A stretch of 64,000 nucleotides of DNA from Lachnospiraceae bacterium UBA3850. GTDB taxonomy: Bacteria > Bacillota > Clostridia > Lachnospirales > Lachnospiraceae. The notes under the pieces were generated by a model that saw only the letters and a program-made list of their open reading frames with translations, had not been told where the DNA came from and did no database searches. Location: contig DGHK01000009.1 of the NCBI GenBank assembly GCA_002392655.1, positions 39,440 to 103,439 on the forward strand, in the 5' to 3' direction. Both the position numbers and the translations under genes were made by a program. This document shows, one piece after another, positions 17,780 through 26,992 of this stretch; within the stretch, counting starts at the first letter, position 1, and the number at the start of each line of letters is the position of its first letter.

Positions 17780-20700
17780 ATGAAAACAAAACTGAGACGA
17801 TTTTTAAGTGTCATAATAAGTGCTTCACTTATTCTTGGAATGCTACAGACCTTTGGTATAAAAGCATATGCCGAGGATGCTCGTGAACATTGGTCAAATG
17901 ACTTGGTTATTAGTCAAGATAAAGCGATTGATAATGGTGTAGTGCTTGATAAGGATATCACTCTAACTATTAAAAAAGATATAAGCCTTACTGTATCCGG
18001 AGGAATAGACGCAAGTGGTCATACTCTGACTGTAAAAGGTGAGGGTGAACTAAATGTATATGGTAAGGATGGATCTTATGGTTCGGATGGTGAAGCCGGC
18101 TTTTCGGGAAACCTTATTATTAAAGGTGCCAAAGTATATGTAGAAGGTGGCGAAGGCGGCGAAGGAGTACCTGGCGGCGTTGGCGAAAGTGGAGAAGCTG
18201 GCAAGGATGGCGATGATGGCAAGGGCTGTTTTCTACTTGAAGATATTGGATTATTAAATGGTGGCGACGGCGGCGATGGTGGCGACGGCGGCAATGGTAG
18301 CAACGGCGGCCCCGGTGGAAAAGGTGGAACCGCTGTCGATGGTAATATTATTATTTATAGTGGGGAAATAAATGTTTTCGGAGGCAAAGGCGGCATCGGT
18401 GGACATGGCGGTGATGGCGGTGATGCTGGTAAAGGCGGAAACGGCGGCAATTGTGCTGGTTCGATAATCGATGAAATCGAATATTGTGGTAATCCAGGCA
18501 TCGGTGGAAACGGCGGCGATGGCGGCGATGGCGGCAATGGCGGCGATGGCGGCGATGGCGGCTTTGGTATAAAGGGAAATATCACTTTCTATGGTGGATC
18601 GGTCTACATTAAGGGTGGAGATTCTTGTGAAGGTGGCGATGGCGGAAATGTCGGAAACGGCGGCGATGGCGGCTTTGGCGGCTTTGGCGGTTATTTTGAT
18701 GTTGGCGAATCTGGCAATCCAGGTGAACCGGGTTATCCTGGTTCAAAGGGTGCTGATGGATCAGATAGAAAAGCTGTTTCCGGAACAATTACAGGCGGAT
18801 ATATCGAATACAGCTATGATGAATATACATGGTCTACGGATTCACAAGATTATTCAGAAATCTTTTATGTTAGGATATCACAAGGGCCGATCTCTTATAT
18901 GGACTGGGATGATAACCAGAAAAAGCTAGTTGAAAAATCAGGAGATGATGCGTGCAAGGATTATGAGGTAGTTACTGAAAATACTACAGAGCTAAAGAAT
19001 GGAAAATGGTACGTAGTATTGGACGATACAACAGTTTCCGATGCAATTAAGGTTGATGGAACGGCTCACCTGATTTTAGCAGATGGAAAAACTCTTACAG
19101 CCGAAAGTGGAATCATAGTGACGGATGGTAATACTATAAATATCTATTCTCAAAGTACTGATAGCAATGCCGGAAAACTGATCAGTAACGGTGATTATCA
19201 TGCTGCAGGAATCGGCGGAGATAAGGAAAATGCAGGTGGGGAGATTATCATTAATGGTGGTATGATCACAACAACGGGCGGTCCATATGCTGCAGGAATA
19301 GGTGGCGGTTATGCACATGACAACGGAACTGTTAAAATAAATGGAGGATATGTTACATCAATCGGAGGTGTTTCCGCAGCAGGAATCGGCGGAGGTGGTA
19401 ACCCCGATAGTGGTAACAAAGGTGGTAATGGAGGTAATGTCATAATTAACGGTGGAGTAGTTATTGCCAAGGCTACTCATTCAGATGATAATTATAATGG
19501 AGCAGGAATTGGCGGAGGTAGTTACGGCGGTAACGGCGGTAATGTTACAATTAATGGTGGTGATGTTACCGCAATTGGTGGTGGAACTCTTGATGCTGAG
19601 TCGTTTTTACCTGCTGTAGCCATTGGTATGGGAGAATATATTGAACCTAGTTCCTATGGTACTGTCTCTATCAATTCTGATTTGAAAATTCTTGCCGGAG
19701 AAGACGAAAGCACAGCCGTTACTATCGATGACATAAGTAAGTGGAAACAAGAAGAACTGTGGGTACGAGTTAAGTGCAAACATGACCATGACTTTACATA
19801 TACGGTTGGTACGGGTGAAAATTCAAATACCATAACAGCTCTGTGCAATGCAGATGGTTGTGATCTGCCGGTAGTTGATGGTAAATATGTGGCAACTCTT
19901 TCCATTGATGCCCCTACACTTAAAACCTACGGACAAACAGGAGATGGAATCAGTCCGGAGGCTGTTATAACTGATAAAAATAGAATTAAGGGTGATGCAG
20001 AGGTTAGTTATTTTAAGGTAAACGATGAAGGAACTAAAATCGGTGAAGAACTGACAGAAGCACCGACTGATGCAGGTAATTATTTAGCTGAAATCACACT
20101 CGGATCAGGCGTAAAAGCATGTACAGCATTTGTGACTTACACTATTGAGAAGAAGGATGTTACTATAAGTGGAATCAATGCATCTGATAAGACCTATGAT
20201 GGAAAAGACGAAGTAACATTTGATTATAAGGATGTTGTAATAGGCGGTAAGCTGGATAACGATGAGCTTAGTGTCACAGCTACAGGTGGTTTCGAAGAAG
20301 TAAATGCCGGAAATAATGTACCTGTTAGTTTCGAAATAACACTTGAAGGTGAAGATAAGGATAATTATAAGTTGGCGGCAGATGTACAGACTACTACCAC
20401 TGCAAATATACTGCAGAAAGAGGTAGGTATTACGTGGTCTGAGACAGCGCTTATCTATAATGGTAAGGATCAGGAGCCTAAAGCTAAAGCAATCGGTACT
20501 ATTGATGGTGAATCTGATGACATAGTTATAGTAAATGTGGAAGGTGATCACATTGACGTAGGAACATATACAGCAAAAGTAACGAGCCTTAGCAGTTCAA
20601 ATTACAAGCTTCCTGATGATGGGCTTACTACAGAATTTACAATTGGAAAAGCTAAGGTTAATGTGAAGAAGGTTCCCGCTGCAAAGACTCTTACCTATAA

Positions 20701-21517
20701 CGGAGATGAGCAGGAACTGATTACCGGAGGTTTAGTAGAGGGCGGTGATATACTGTATGCGCTTGGTGCGGATGATACTACTGAACCAGATTCTTCAGAG
20801 TTTTCGGTGGATATACCGAAAGCGACTGATATAGATACATATTATGTATGGTATAAGGCTCTGGGTGATAGTAACCATGAGAATTTATCGCCGGAATGCC
20901 TCGAGGTGCAGATATCTGAAGAAACTAAGCAGGAAGATGATGATAAGTCTGAAGAAGCTAAGCAGGAAGATGATGATAAGTCTGAAGATGATAAGAAGTC
21001 TGATGACGATAATAAATCAGATGAAAATAAGCAGTCAGACGATAACAAGAAGTCAGATGGCGATAAGAAGTCAGATACCAGGTATTCAAATGAATGGGTA
21101 GATGGTAAATGGTACAATGCTGATGGAAGCCAGACATATAAGGCTGTGCTTAGCTGGAAGCAGAACGAAAGTGGCTGGTGGGTTGAAGATACTGATGGCT
21201 GGTATCCGATTAATCAGTGGCAGAAGATAGACGGAAAGTGGTACTTCTTTACTGAATCCGGATATATGGACTATTCAGAATATCGCGAAGGCTGCTGGCT
21301 TGGAGCAGATGGTGCCTGGGACGAAAACTATTCAGGTGGTCATTGGATGAGCGATTCTACAGGCTGGTGGTATGAGGATAATTCAGGCTGGTATCCACAA
21401 AGTCAGTGGGTATGGATCGATGGTTCATGCTACTACTTCGAATCAAACGGTTATATGGCTACAAGTAAATATGTAGACGGCTGTTGGTTAGGAGCCGACG
21501 GAGCCTGGGTTAAATAA
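17780..21517 (+). CDS. Large Gly/Asp-rich surface protein with wall-binding repeats
   Basis: A 1245-residue secreted protein. A signal peptide (about 1-31, ending AYA) is followed by a beta-rich start and a stretch of GGDGG/GGNGG tandem units (about 94-334) resembling PGRS-like or collagen-like low complexity. Next come repeats of the type INGGxVTAxGGxxAAGIGGG (about 470-615), probably beta-helical, a YDG-type domain (about 790-880) and a related Ig-like domain. An Asp/Lys/Ser spacer (about 1050-1100) leads to a C-terminal wall-binding module of tryptophan-rich repeats (about 1102-1245). It should coat or decorate the cell wall; ligand and role are unknown. The ATG at 17780 is preferred over 17768 because GGGGGAA lies just before it. 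The sensor gene is 58 bp upstream. Confidence 0.88.
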   Translation: MKTKLRRFLSVIISASLILGMLQTFGIKAYAEDAREHWSNDLVISQDKAIDNGVVLDKDITLTIKKDISLTVSGGIDASGHTLTVKGEGELNVYGKDGSYGSDGEAGFSGNLIIKGAKVYVEGGEGGEGVPGGVGESGEAGKDGDDGKGCFLLEDIGLLNGGDGGDGGDGGNGSNGGPGGKGGTAVDGNIIIYSGEINVFGGKGGIGGHGGDGGDAGKGGNGGNCAGSIIDEIEYCGNPGIGGNGGDGGDGGNGGDGGDGGFGIKGNITFYGGSVYIKGGDSCEGGDGGNVGNGGDGGFGGFGGYFDVGESGNPGEPGYPGSKGADGSDRKAVSGTITGGYIEYSYDEYTWSTDSQDYSEIFYVRISQGPISYMDWDDNQKKLVEKSGDDACKDYEVVTENTTELKNGKWYVVLDDTTVSDAIKVDGTAHLILADGKTLTAESGIIVTDGNTINIYSQSTDSNAGKLISNGDYHAAGIGGDKENAGGEIIINGGMITTTGGPYAAGIGGGYAHDNGTVKINGGYVTSIGGVSAAGIGGGGNPDSGNKGGNGGNVIINGGVVIAKATHSDDNYNGAGIGGGSYGGNGGNVTINGGDVTAIGGGTLDAESFLPAVAIGMGEYIEPSSYGTVSINSDLKILAGEDESTAVTIDDISKWKQEELWVRVKCKHDHDFTYTVGTGENSNTITALCNADGCDLPVVDGKYVATLSIDAPTLKTYGQTGDGISPEAVITDKNRIKGDAEVSYFKVNDEGTKIGEELTEAPTDAGNYLAEITLGSGVKACTAFVTYTIEKKDVTISGINASDKTYDGKDEVTFDYKDVVIGGKLDNDELSVTATGGFEEVNAGNNVPVSFEITLEGEDKDNYKLAADVQTTTTANILQKEVGITWSETALIYNGKDQEPKAKAIGTIDGESDDIVIVNVEGDHIDVGTYTAKVTSLSSSNYKLPDDGLTTEFTIGKAKVNVKKVPAAKTLTYNGDEQELITGGLVEGGDILYALGADDTTEPDSSEFSVDIPKATDIDTYYVWYKALGDSNHENLSPECLEVQISEETKQEDDDKSEEAKQEDDDKSEDDKKSDDDNKSDENKQSDDNKKSDGDKKSDTRYSNEWVDGKWYNADGSQTYKAVLSWKQNESGWWVEDTDGWYPINQWQKIDGKWYFFTESGYMDYSEYREGCWLGADGAWDENYSGGHWMSDSTGWWYEDNSGWYPQSQWVWIDGSCYYFESNGYMATSKYVDGCWLGADGAWVK

Positions 21518-21522
21518 TAGAG

Positions 21523-21564
21523 GTACCTGGCACCTTTTTTGAAAAAGGTGCCAGGTACTTTTTT
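21523..21564 (+). terminator. Terminator of the Gly-rich surface-protein gene
   Basis: A perfect 17-bp stem (GTACCTGGCACCTTTTT and its complement, 21523-21558) with a two-base loop, followed by six T. It lies five bases after the stop codon. Confidence 0.9.
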
Positions 21565-21567
21565 GGT

Positions 21568-21609
21568 AAAAGGTACCGTGTACCAAAACGGCAAAAGGTA
21601 CCGTGTACC
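21568..21609 (+). repeat. Two GGTACC-type palindromic repeats
   Basis: The 17-mer AAAAGGTACCGTGTACC occurs at 21568-21584 and again at 21593-21609. Each contains the inverted repeat GGTAC-CGT-GTACC. The preceding terminator also uses GGTACC as its base, so three related palindromes stand in 90 bp. The remaining bases up to 21802 contain no gene that can be supported; a short open stretch (21659-21742) was seen but matches nothing recognised. Confidence 0.7.
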
Positions 21610-21802
21610 TAAAATATTTCTTTACAAATTTTTATCTATAAAGTATACTTCACCTCGGAGATATTCCAGGATGGTATTCGAAAGAAACTATACCTTGATG
21701 AAGTATCACATTTGAAGATGATATTTTCAGCATCACCTGCATAGAATCGTTTAACTAGGAGGCTTACGAGCCGTAGGTTAGGATAGGAATGGAGGTGATA
21801 GT

Positions 21803-22639
21803 ATGAGGATTGGATTTATCGGAGCCGGTCGTGTCGGATTTACCATGGGTAAGTTCCTCACGGAGCATGGAGTCAGTGTTTCCGGATATTTCAGCAGGAC
21901 GCCTGAGCATGCAATGGAAGCGGCGAAGTTCACCGATACCGTATATTTTGAAGATGTCAGAGAGCTTATAAAAAATAGTGATGCTGTAATTCTAACGGTC
22001 AGCGATAATGCTATCAGGTCGGTTTTTGAATCGATCAGTGAGCTTCCCGAGCTAGCCGGTAAGATTGTCTGCCACACCAGTGGTGCGACATCATCTTTGG
22101 TTTTTAACTGTAATACTTGTCAGGTTTATGGTTATTCAATCCATCCAATTTATGCTGTTTCTGATAAGCATAAATCCTATAAGAATTTTTCCAATGCATT
22201 TATCACAATTGAGGGTAGTCCTGAACATCTGGATGATGTTGTTCAAGTTTTCAGAGGAACCGGACTAAATGTCGGAGTTACGAGTCCTGATTCGAAGATG
22301 AAGTATCATGCCGCATCTGTTGTAGTAAGTAATCTCGTTTGCGGAATGTTTTCAGCAGGTGTACAGCTGCTTGAGGAATGCGGTTTTGATGAAGAGTCTG
22401 CGATAACAGCTCTGACACCACTTTTCAGAGATAATGCTATAGGCGTTTCTGAGAAGGGAGTAGTCGAACAGCTTACAGGACCTCTTGAGAGAAATGATAC
22501 TGAAACAGTCAGGGGACATCTAGAGGTACTGGACGAGGATAAAAAGGAATTATATATAGCAGCTTCTAAGGAAGTGCTTAAGCTTGCAAAAAAGAAAAAT
22601 CCTGATAGGGATTACACAGAAATGGAGGGTTTGTTATGA
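21803..22639 (+). CDS. panG: DUF2520/Rossmann oxidoreductase, likely ketopantoate reductase PanG
   Basis: A 278-residue NAD(P)-binding protein. The N-terminus has the dinucleotide motif [10 protein letters not shown] (about residues 7-16), and the C-terminal half (from about 125) is the helical DUF2520 domain ([29 protein letters not shown]). It overlaps panB by four bases (ATGA) and leads a run of panB, panC, panD and coaBC, in which the only missing step before pantothenate is reduction of ketopantoate. DUF2520 proteins of this type (PanG) were shown to carry out that step in Francisella and in Firmicutes. Function here is therefore inferred from family plus context. A GGAGGTG site precedes the ATG. 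Confidence 0.8.
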   Translation: MRIGFIGAGRVGFTMGKFLTEHGVSVSGYFSRTPEHAMEAAKFTDTVYFEDVRELIKNSDAVILTVSDNAIRSVFESISELPELAGKIVCHTSGATSSLVFNCNTCQVYGYSIHPIYAVSDKHKSYKNFSNAFITIEGSPEHLDDVVQVFRGTGLNVGVTSPDSKMKYHAASVVVSNLVCGMFSAGVQLLEECGFDEESAITALTPLFRDNAIGVSEKGVVEQLTGPLERNDTETVRGHLEVLDEDKKELYIAASKEVLKLAKKKNPDRDYTEMEGLL

Positions 22640-23466
22640 AAAACACAAGTGTTACATTTAAGGAAATGAAGAAAAAGGGCGAGAAGATATCAATGCTTAC
22701 AGCCTATGATTATTCAACAGCTAAGCTTGTTGATAAAGCAGGCATAAACGGAATCCTTGTAGGAGATTCACTTGGAAATGTTATGCTTGGTTATCCTGAC
22801 ACAGTTTCAGTTACCATGGAGGATATGATACATCACGGTGCTGCAGTAGCGCGTGGTGCTGAAAACTCGCTTGTTGTTATTGATATGCCGTTTATGTCCT
22901 ATCAGGCAAGTGTTTATGATGCTGTCGTAAATGCCGGAAGACTTATGAAGGAAGGACGTGCAGGTGCCATCAAGCTTGAGGGTGGAGAAGAGATCATCCC
23001 ACAGGTTGAGGCTATTGTTAAAGCCAGCATCCCTGTTATGGGGCATATCGGACTTACTCCACAGTCAATCAATGCTATGGGCGGCTACAAGGCACAGGGA
23101 AGAGATATAGCTTCAGCTAAAAAGCTCATAAGAGATGCAAAGCTGCTTGAGGAGGCAGGTGCATTTGCAATTACACTTGAGTGCGTTCCTGCTGATCTTG
23201 CTACATATATAACAGAGAACATCTCAATTCCGACAATCGGAATCGGAGGAGGTGCAGGAACTGACGGTCAGATACTTGTTTATGCAGATATGCTTGCAAT
23301 GTTCAGTGATTACAGACCTAAGTTTGTTAAGAACTTCGCAAATGTAGGCGAGGCTATGATGGAAGGTTTCAAGGCTTACGATGCTGAGGTTAAGGCAGGT
23401 ACATACCCGGCTGAGGAGCATACATATGCGATTGCACCTGAGGTTCTTGAAGAGGCTATTAAATAA
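22636..23466 (+). CDS. panB: 3-methyl-2-oxobutanoate hydroxymethyltransferase
   Basis: A 276-residue TIM-barrel enzyme that adds a hydroxymethyl group from methylene-tetrahydrofolate to 2-oxoisovalerate, giving ketopantoate, the first committed step of pantothenate synthesis. Family motifs are all present: [50 protein letters not shown] and ECVPADLA. The length is standard (about 265-280). Its ATG overlaps the stop of panG, so the two are translationally coupled, and panC follows 68 bp later. Confidence 0.97.
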   Translation: MKNTSVTFKEMKKKGEKISMLTAYDYSTAKLVDKAGINGILVGDSLGNVMLGYPDTVSVTMEDMIHHGAAVARGAENSLVVIDMPFMSYQASVYDAVVNAGRLMKEGRAGAIKLEGGEEIIPQVEAIVKASIPVMGHIGLTPQSINAMGGYKAQGRDIASAKKLIRDAKLLEEAGAFAITLECVPADLATYITENISIPTIGIGGGAGTDGQILVYADMLAMFSDYRPKFVKNFANVGEAMMEGFKAYDAEVKAGTYPAEEHTYAIAPEVLEEAIK

Positions 23467-23534
23467 ATTACATAGTGGAAGTTAGGTTAGCTTCGTATAT
23501 TAGTGTTTGTATATATAATATGGAGGAGAAAAAA

Positions 23535-24389
23535 ATGTCAGTTAAGGTTGTTAAAACAGTAGATGAAGTGAGAAAGATTGTAGCCGAGTGGAGAAAGAAT
23601 GGCGAGACGGTTGGTCTTGTTCCTACGATGGGATTTCTTCATGCAGGTCATCAGTCTCTTATAAAGAAATCGGTTGAGGAGAATGACAGAACTGTAGTAA
23701 GTGATTTCGTTAATCCTACACAGTTTGGTCCGAATGAAGATCTGGAGGCATATCCAAGGGATCTTGCAAGTGATACGAAGTTATGTGATGAGACAGGAGC
23801 AGATCTTATTTTTAATCCTGAGCCTGAGGAGATGTATAAGGATGGATTTGTATCCTTTGTCGATATGAACGGGCTCACAAATCATCTCTGCGGACTTTCG
23901 AGGCCGGTACATTTCAGAGGTGTTTGTACTGTAGTTACTAAGCTATTCAATATCGTTTGTCCGGACAGGGCATATTTTGGTCAAAAGGATGCACAGCAGC
24001 TGGCTGTAATTAAAAGGATGGTTAAGGACCTTAATATGCCTCTGGACATCGTTGGATGCCCTATAGTAAGAGAGGCTGATGGACTGGCTATGAGTTCGAG
24101 AAATACATATATGAATGCTGAAGAGAGACAGGCAGCTCTTATACTGAGCAAGTCTATCAAGCTTGGACAGAAGCTTATCGAGGATGGAGAACGCGATGCT
24201 TCAGTTGTTCGTTCAAAGATGACAGAACTACTTGAGTCAGAGCCTATGGCTGATGTAGAATATGTAAATGTAGTTAATAATCTGACTATGGAGGATATAG
24301 ACAAAATTGAGGGTGAAGTTCTCGTGGCAATCGCTGTAAAGATAAATAACAAAGTTAGACTTATTGACAACTTTATGATGACAGTGTAA
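23535..24389 (+). CDS. panC: Pantothenate synthetase
   Basis: A 284-residue ATP-dependent ligase joining pantoate and beta-alanine. Signature motifs are VPTMGFLHAGHQSLI (HIGH-like ATP site), FVNPTQFGPNED, GQKDAQQLAVIKRM and READGLAMSSRNTYM (KMSKS-like). The length is normal. The ATG at 23535 has GGAGGAG seven bases upstream and begins the protein with the usual short lead; a longer in-frame reading from 23475 has no ribosome site. The gene is followed by three consecutive hairpins before panD. Confidence 0.96.
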   Translation: MSVKVVKTVDEVRKIVAEWRKNGETVGLVPTMGFLHAGHQSLIKKSVEENDRTVVSDFVNPTQFGPNEDLEAYPRDLASDTKLCDETGADLIFNPEPEEMYKDGFVSFVDMNGLTNHLCGLSRPVHFRGVCTVVTKLFNIVCPDRAYFGQKDAQQLAVIKRMVKDLNMPLDIVGCPIVREADGLAMSSRNTYMNAEERQAALILSKSIKLGQKLIEDGERDASVVRSKMTELLESEPMADVEYVNVVNNLTMEDIDKIEGEVLVAIAVKINNKVRLIDNFMMTV

Positions 24390-24404
24390 CTATTACAGTT
24401 ATGA

Positions 24405-24540
24405 GAACATATAATTAAAGCAGTTTGAAAACTTGTTTTCTAAAATGCTTTAATTGTATGTTCAGAATAATCTGGAACAGATTATTCTAAACAAAATCAG
24501 TAAATAGGAGCATCGAAGATGCGGGTTTACTGATTTTGTT
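24405..24540 (+). repeat. Three consecutive hairpins between panC and panD
   Basis: Three inverted repeats stand back to back. The first spans 24405-24463, with an 18-base stem of 17 pairs plus one G-T and a loop of about 23. The second spans 24464-24488 and has AGAATAATCTG pairing around GAA. The third spans 24490-24540, with a 15-bp perfect outer stem (AACAAAATCAGTAAA) and an inner GCATC-GAA-GATGC. None ends in a clear T-tract, so simple termination is doubtful. They may stabilise or process the mRNA, or be REP-like elements. Confidence 0.75.
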
Positions 24541-24570
24541 AAATAACTGTATTCAATGAAAGGATTAAAA

Positions 24571-24960
24571 ATGTTAGGAACATATTTGAAATCAAAAATT
24601 CACAGAGCTGTTGTTACTCAGGCTGAGCTTGATTATGTAGGCAGCATCACAGTAGATGAGGATCTGATGGATGCATGCGGTATAATTGAATATGAAAAGG
24701 TTCAGGTGGCTGACGTAGATAATGGTAATCGTCTTGAAACTTATGTGATCGCAGGAGAGAGAGGCTCAGGAGTTATCTGTCTAAATGGAGCTGCTGCAAG
24801 GCTTGTAACAGAGGGAGATAAGGTCATCATCATGAGCTATGCTCAGATGACACCGGAGGAGTTTAACGATAATCCGCCGAAGGTTGTTTTTGTTGATGAG
24901 GAGAATAATATCGTCAGGGTTACTCGTTATGAGAAGCATGGAGAGCTTTTTGATATTTAG
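24571..24960 (+). CDS. panD: Aspartate 1-decarboxylase proenzyme
   Basis: A 129-residue pyruvoyl-dependent enzyme making beta-alanine from aspartate for pantothenate synthesis. The self-cleavage site is visible as YVGS, between G24 and S25, and the sequence has the usual [20 protein letters not shown] start and [14 protein letters not shown] core. The ATG at 24571 is chosen because GAAAGGA precedes it and the protein then starts [12 protein letters not shown] like its relatives; an ATG at 24556 would add five unneeded residues. It lies 26 bp before coaBC. Confidence 0.96.
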   Translation: MLGTYLKSKIHRAVVTQAELDYVGSITVDEDLMDACGIIEYEKVQVADVDNGNRLETYVIAGERGSGVICLNGAAARLVTEGDKVIIMSYAQMTPEEFNDNPPKVVFVDEENNIVRVTRYEKHGELFDI

Positions 24961-24986
24961 ATTCATATGATTTAGGAGTGATGTTT

Positions 24987-26204
24987 ATGTTAAAAGGTAA
25001 AAATATATTGCTGGGGGTTACTGGTGGAATAGCGGCTTACAAGATGGCCGATGTTGCCAGTATGCTTACTAAGCTTCATGCAGACGTGCATGTGGTTATG
25101 ACAGAGAATGCCACAAAGTTTATCCCGGCAGAAACATTTCAGGTGCTTACTAAGAATAAGGTATATGTGGATGTATTTGATGAGAATACCGATGACTATG
25201 TAAATGTACCGCATATCTCACTTGGGACTTCTGCTGACTGCGTTTTTATTGCACCTGCGACTGCAAATGTAATAGGAAAGCTTGCAAATGGAATTGCCGA
25301 CGATATGGTTACTACAACGGTTCTTCCTGCCAGATGTCCTATACTTGTAGCTCCATCTATGAATGTGTATATGCTTGAAAATCCTATAGTTCAGGATAAT
25401 ATAGAAAAACTTAAGAGATTTGGTTTTGAAATAATAGAGCCTGATGATGGCCATCTTGCTTGTGGTTATGATGGTAAGGGAAAGCTTCCGCAGCCTGAAA
25501 TACTAGTTCAGCATATAGTTTATGCTTGTGCAAAGGATAAGGATCTAACCGGTAAGAGAGTGCTGATTGATGCCGGTCCTACTCAGGAGTCTATTGATCC
25601 GGTTAGATATATAACCAATCATTCTTCCGGCAAGATGGGTTATGCACTTGCCAGAGTAGCCGCTATGAGAGGCGCTGAGGTAACTCTTGTATCCGGACCT
25701 GTACAGCTTGATACTCCTATAGGGGTAAAAAGGATAGATGTGATTACAGCTGCTGAAATGTATGATTCAATGGTTAAAGAGTCAGATAATGCTGATATAG
25801 TCATCATGTCCGCTGCTGTTGCAGACTTTACTCCGGCTACTGTAGCTGAAAATAAAATCAAAAAAGGTGATGGTGAGGGTATGTCCATACCGCTTAACAG
25901 AACCTCTGATATACTTAAGACTCTTGGTGAGAAGAAGGCTTCCGGAGAAAAGAATATGATTCTTGTTGGTTTTTCGATGGAAACTGAGAATCTGGTTGAA
26001 AATTCGAGAAAGAAGCTTACAAGCAAGAATGCAGATATGATATGTGCTAACAGTCTGACAACAGAAGGCGCCGGTTATCAGGTGGATACTAACATCGTAA
26101 CTATCATTACAAAAGATGATACGATACAGCTCCCGCTTATGTCCAAGGATGACGTGGCTGATAGTATATATGATGCTATAATAGATGGATTTATAATGGA
26201 TTAA
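24987..26204 (+). CDS. coaBC: Bifunctional phosphopantothenoylcysteine synthetase/decarboxylase
   Basis: A 405-residue fusion acting after pantothenate kinase in CoA synthesis. The N-terminal flavin decarboxylase (CoaC) part has GVTGGIAAYK, the conserved His in the VPHISL region, APATANVIGKLANGIADD and a PSMN motif. The C-terminal CoaB part has DAGPTQESIDPVRYITNHSSGKMGYALA and AAVADFTP, the nucleotide-binding and dimer signatures. The ATG at 24987 follows AGGAG by eight bases and is preferred over the upstream GTG and ATG. With panG-B-C-D it gives the route from oxoisovalerate and aspartate to 4'-phosphopantetheine, except the kinase. Confidence 0.96.
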   Translation: MLKGKNILLGVTGGIAAYKMADVASMLTKLHADVHVVMTENATKFIPAETFQVLTKNKVYVDVFDENTDDYVNVPHISLGTSADCVFIAPATANVIGKLANGIADDMVTTTVLPARCPILVAPSMNVYMLENPIVQDNIEKLKRFGFEIIEPDDGHLACGYDGKGKLPQPEILVQHIVYACAKDKDLTGKRVLIDAGPTQESIDPVRYITNHSSGKMGYALARVAAMRGAEVTLVSGPVQLDTPIGVKRIDVITAAEMYDSMVKESDNADIVIMSAAVADFTPATVAENKIKKGDGEGMSIPLNRTSDILKTLGEKKASGEKNMILVGFSMETENLVENSRKKLTSKNADMICANSLTTEGAGYQVDTNIVTIITKDDTIQLPLMSKDDVADSIYDAIIDGFIMD

Positions 26205-26220
26205 TAGGCTGAATGACATT

Positions 26221-26249
26221 TTGACACCTAGTAATGAATATGATAAAAT
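26221..26249 (+). promoter_or_regulatory. Promoter of pyrE
   Basis: TTGACA (26221-26226), a 17-bp spacer and TAAAAT (26244-26249), 57 bp before the pyrE start. The -10 overlaps the first arm of the hairpin at 26245-26283. Confidence 0.7.
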
Positions 26250-26289
26250 GATGTGGTATGTGAGATGCATATCACATCATTTTATTTTG
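26245..26289 (+). terminator. Probable coaBC terminator overlapping the pyrE promoter
   Basis: An 11-bp perfect inverted repeat (AAAATGATGTG at 26245-26255, complement at 26273-26283) followed by ATTTTG. Transcripts from upstream would carry the full hairpin, whereas transcripts started at the overlapping promoter would lack the 5' arm. It is therefore best read as a terminator for the CoA genes rather than a pyrE attenuator. Confidence 0.5.
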
Positions 26290-26306
26290 CGTATGGAGGG
26301 CTTTAT

Positions 26307-26978
26307 ATGGAAGACTACAAGAAGGAATTTATAGACTTTATGCTCGACTGTAACGTGCTTAGGTTTGGTGACTTTACACTTAAGAGTGGAAGAAAATCAC
26401 CATTCTTTATGAATGCCGGACTTTATGTTACAGGTTCACAGCTGTCGAAGCTTGGTGAGTACTACGCTAAGGCGATTCATGATAAATACGGAGATGATTT
26501 TGATGTTCTCTTCGGACCTGCTTATAAAGGAATTCCTATCGGAGTAGCTACCACGATTGCCTTCAGTAAGCTTTACGGTAAAGAGATAAGATATTGTTCT
26601 AACCGTAAAGAAGTAAAGGATCACGGTGATGCCGGAATCCTTCTCGGAAGCCCGATTAAGGATGGCGACAGAGTCGTTATTATTGAAGATGTAACTACAT
26701 CAGGTAAGTCTATGGAAGAGACTATTCCTATTGTAAAAGCTCAGGGTGATGTTAAGATCCTCGGTCTTATGGTATCTCTAAACAGATGTGAGAAGGGTAA
26801 GGGCGACAAGGGTGCCCTCGAGGAGATTAAAGATCTGTATGGATTCGATACAGCTGCTATAGTTACAATGAAGGAAGTTATTGAATATCTATACAACAAG
26901 CCTCATAATGGCAAGGTTGTTATAGATGACGAAATAAAGAGTAGAATAGATGCTTATTATGAGCAGTATGGTTACTAG
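26307..26978 (+). CDS. pyrE: Orotate phosphoribosyltransferase
   Basis: A 223-residue enzyme joining orotate to PRPP to give OMP in pyrimidine synthesis. The PRPP-binding loop is VVIIEDVTTSGKSMEETI, the N-terminal LKSGRKSPFFMNAG loop is standard, and FGPAYKGIPIGVATTIAF matches the family core. The length fits the longer bacterial type. The ATG at 26307 is chosen because GGAGGG sits nine bases upstream; a longer reading from 26253 lacks a ribosome site and overlaps the hairpin. No other pyr gene is adjacent. Confidence 0.96.
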   Translation: MEDYKKEFIDFMLDCNVLRFGDFTLKSGRKSPFFMNAGLYVTGSQLSKLGEYYAKAIHDKYGDDFDVLFGPAYKGIPIGVATTIAFSKLYGKEIRYCSNRKEVKDHGDAGILLGSPIKDGDRVVIIEDVTTSGKSMEETIPIVKAQGDVKILGLMVSLNRCEKGKGDKGALEEIKDLYGFDTAAIVTMKEVIEYLYNKPHNGKVVIDDEIKSRIDAYYEQYGY

Positions 26979-26992
26979 AAAGGGGAATTAAC

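Noticed and set aside
18076..18585. Minus-strand Pro/Ser-rich open frames opposite the GGDGG region
   Set aside because: They are the complement of Gly codons (GGC to GCC/CCG shifts) with no start signals; the plus strand has signal peptide, domains and anchor.
21659..21742. Possible transposase remnant between the surface gene and panG
   Set aside because: A 27-codon open stretch (EIFQDGIRKKLYLDEVSHLK) has no recognisable family motif, terminal repeats or partner fragments.
26245..26283. pyrE leader attenuator or riboswitch
   Set aside because: The 5' arm of the hairpin is not part of a transcript starting from the pyrE promoter, so it cannot fold there; a terminator for coaBC fits better.
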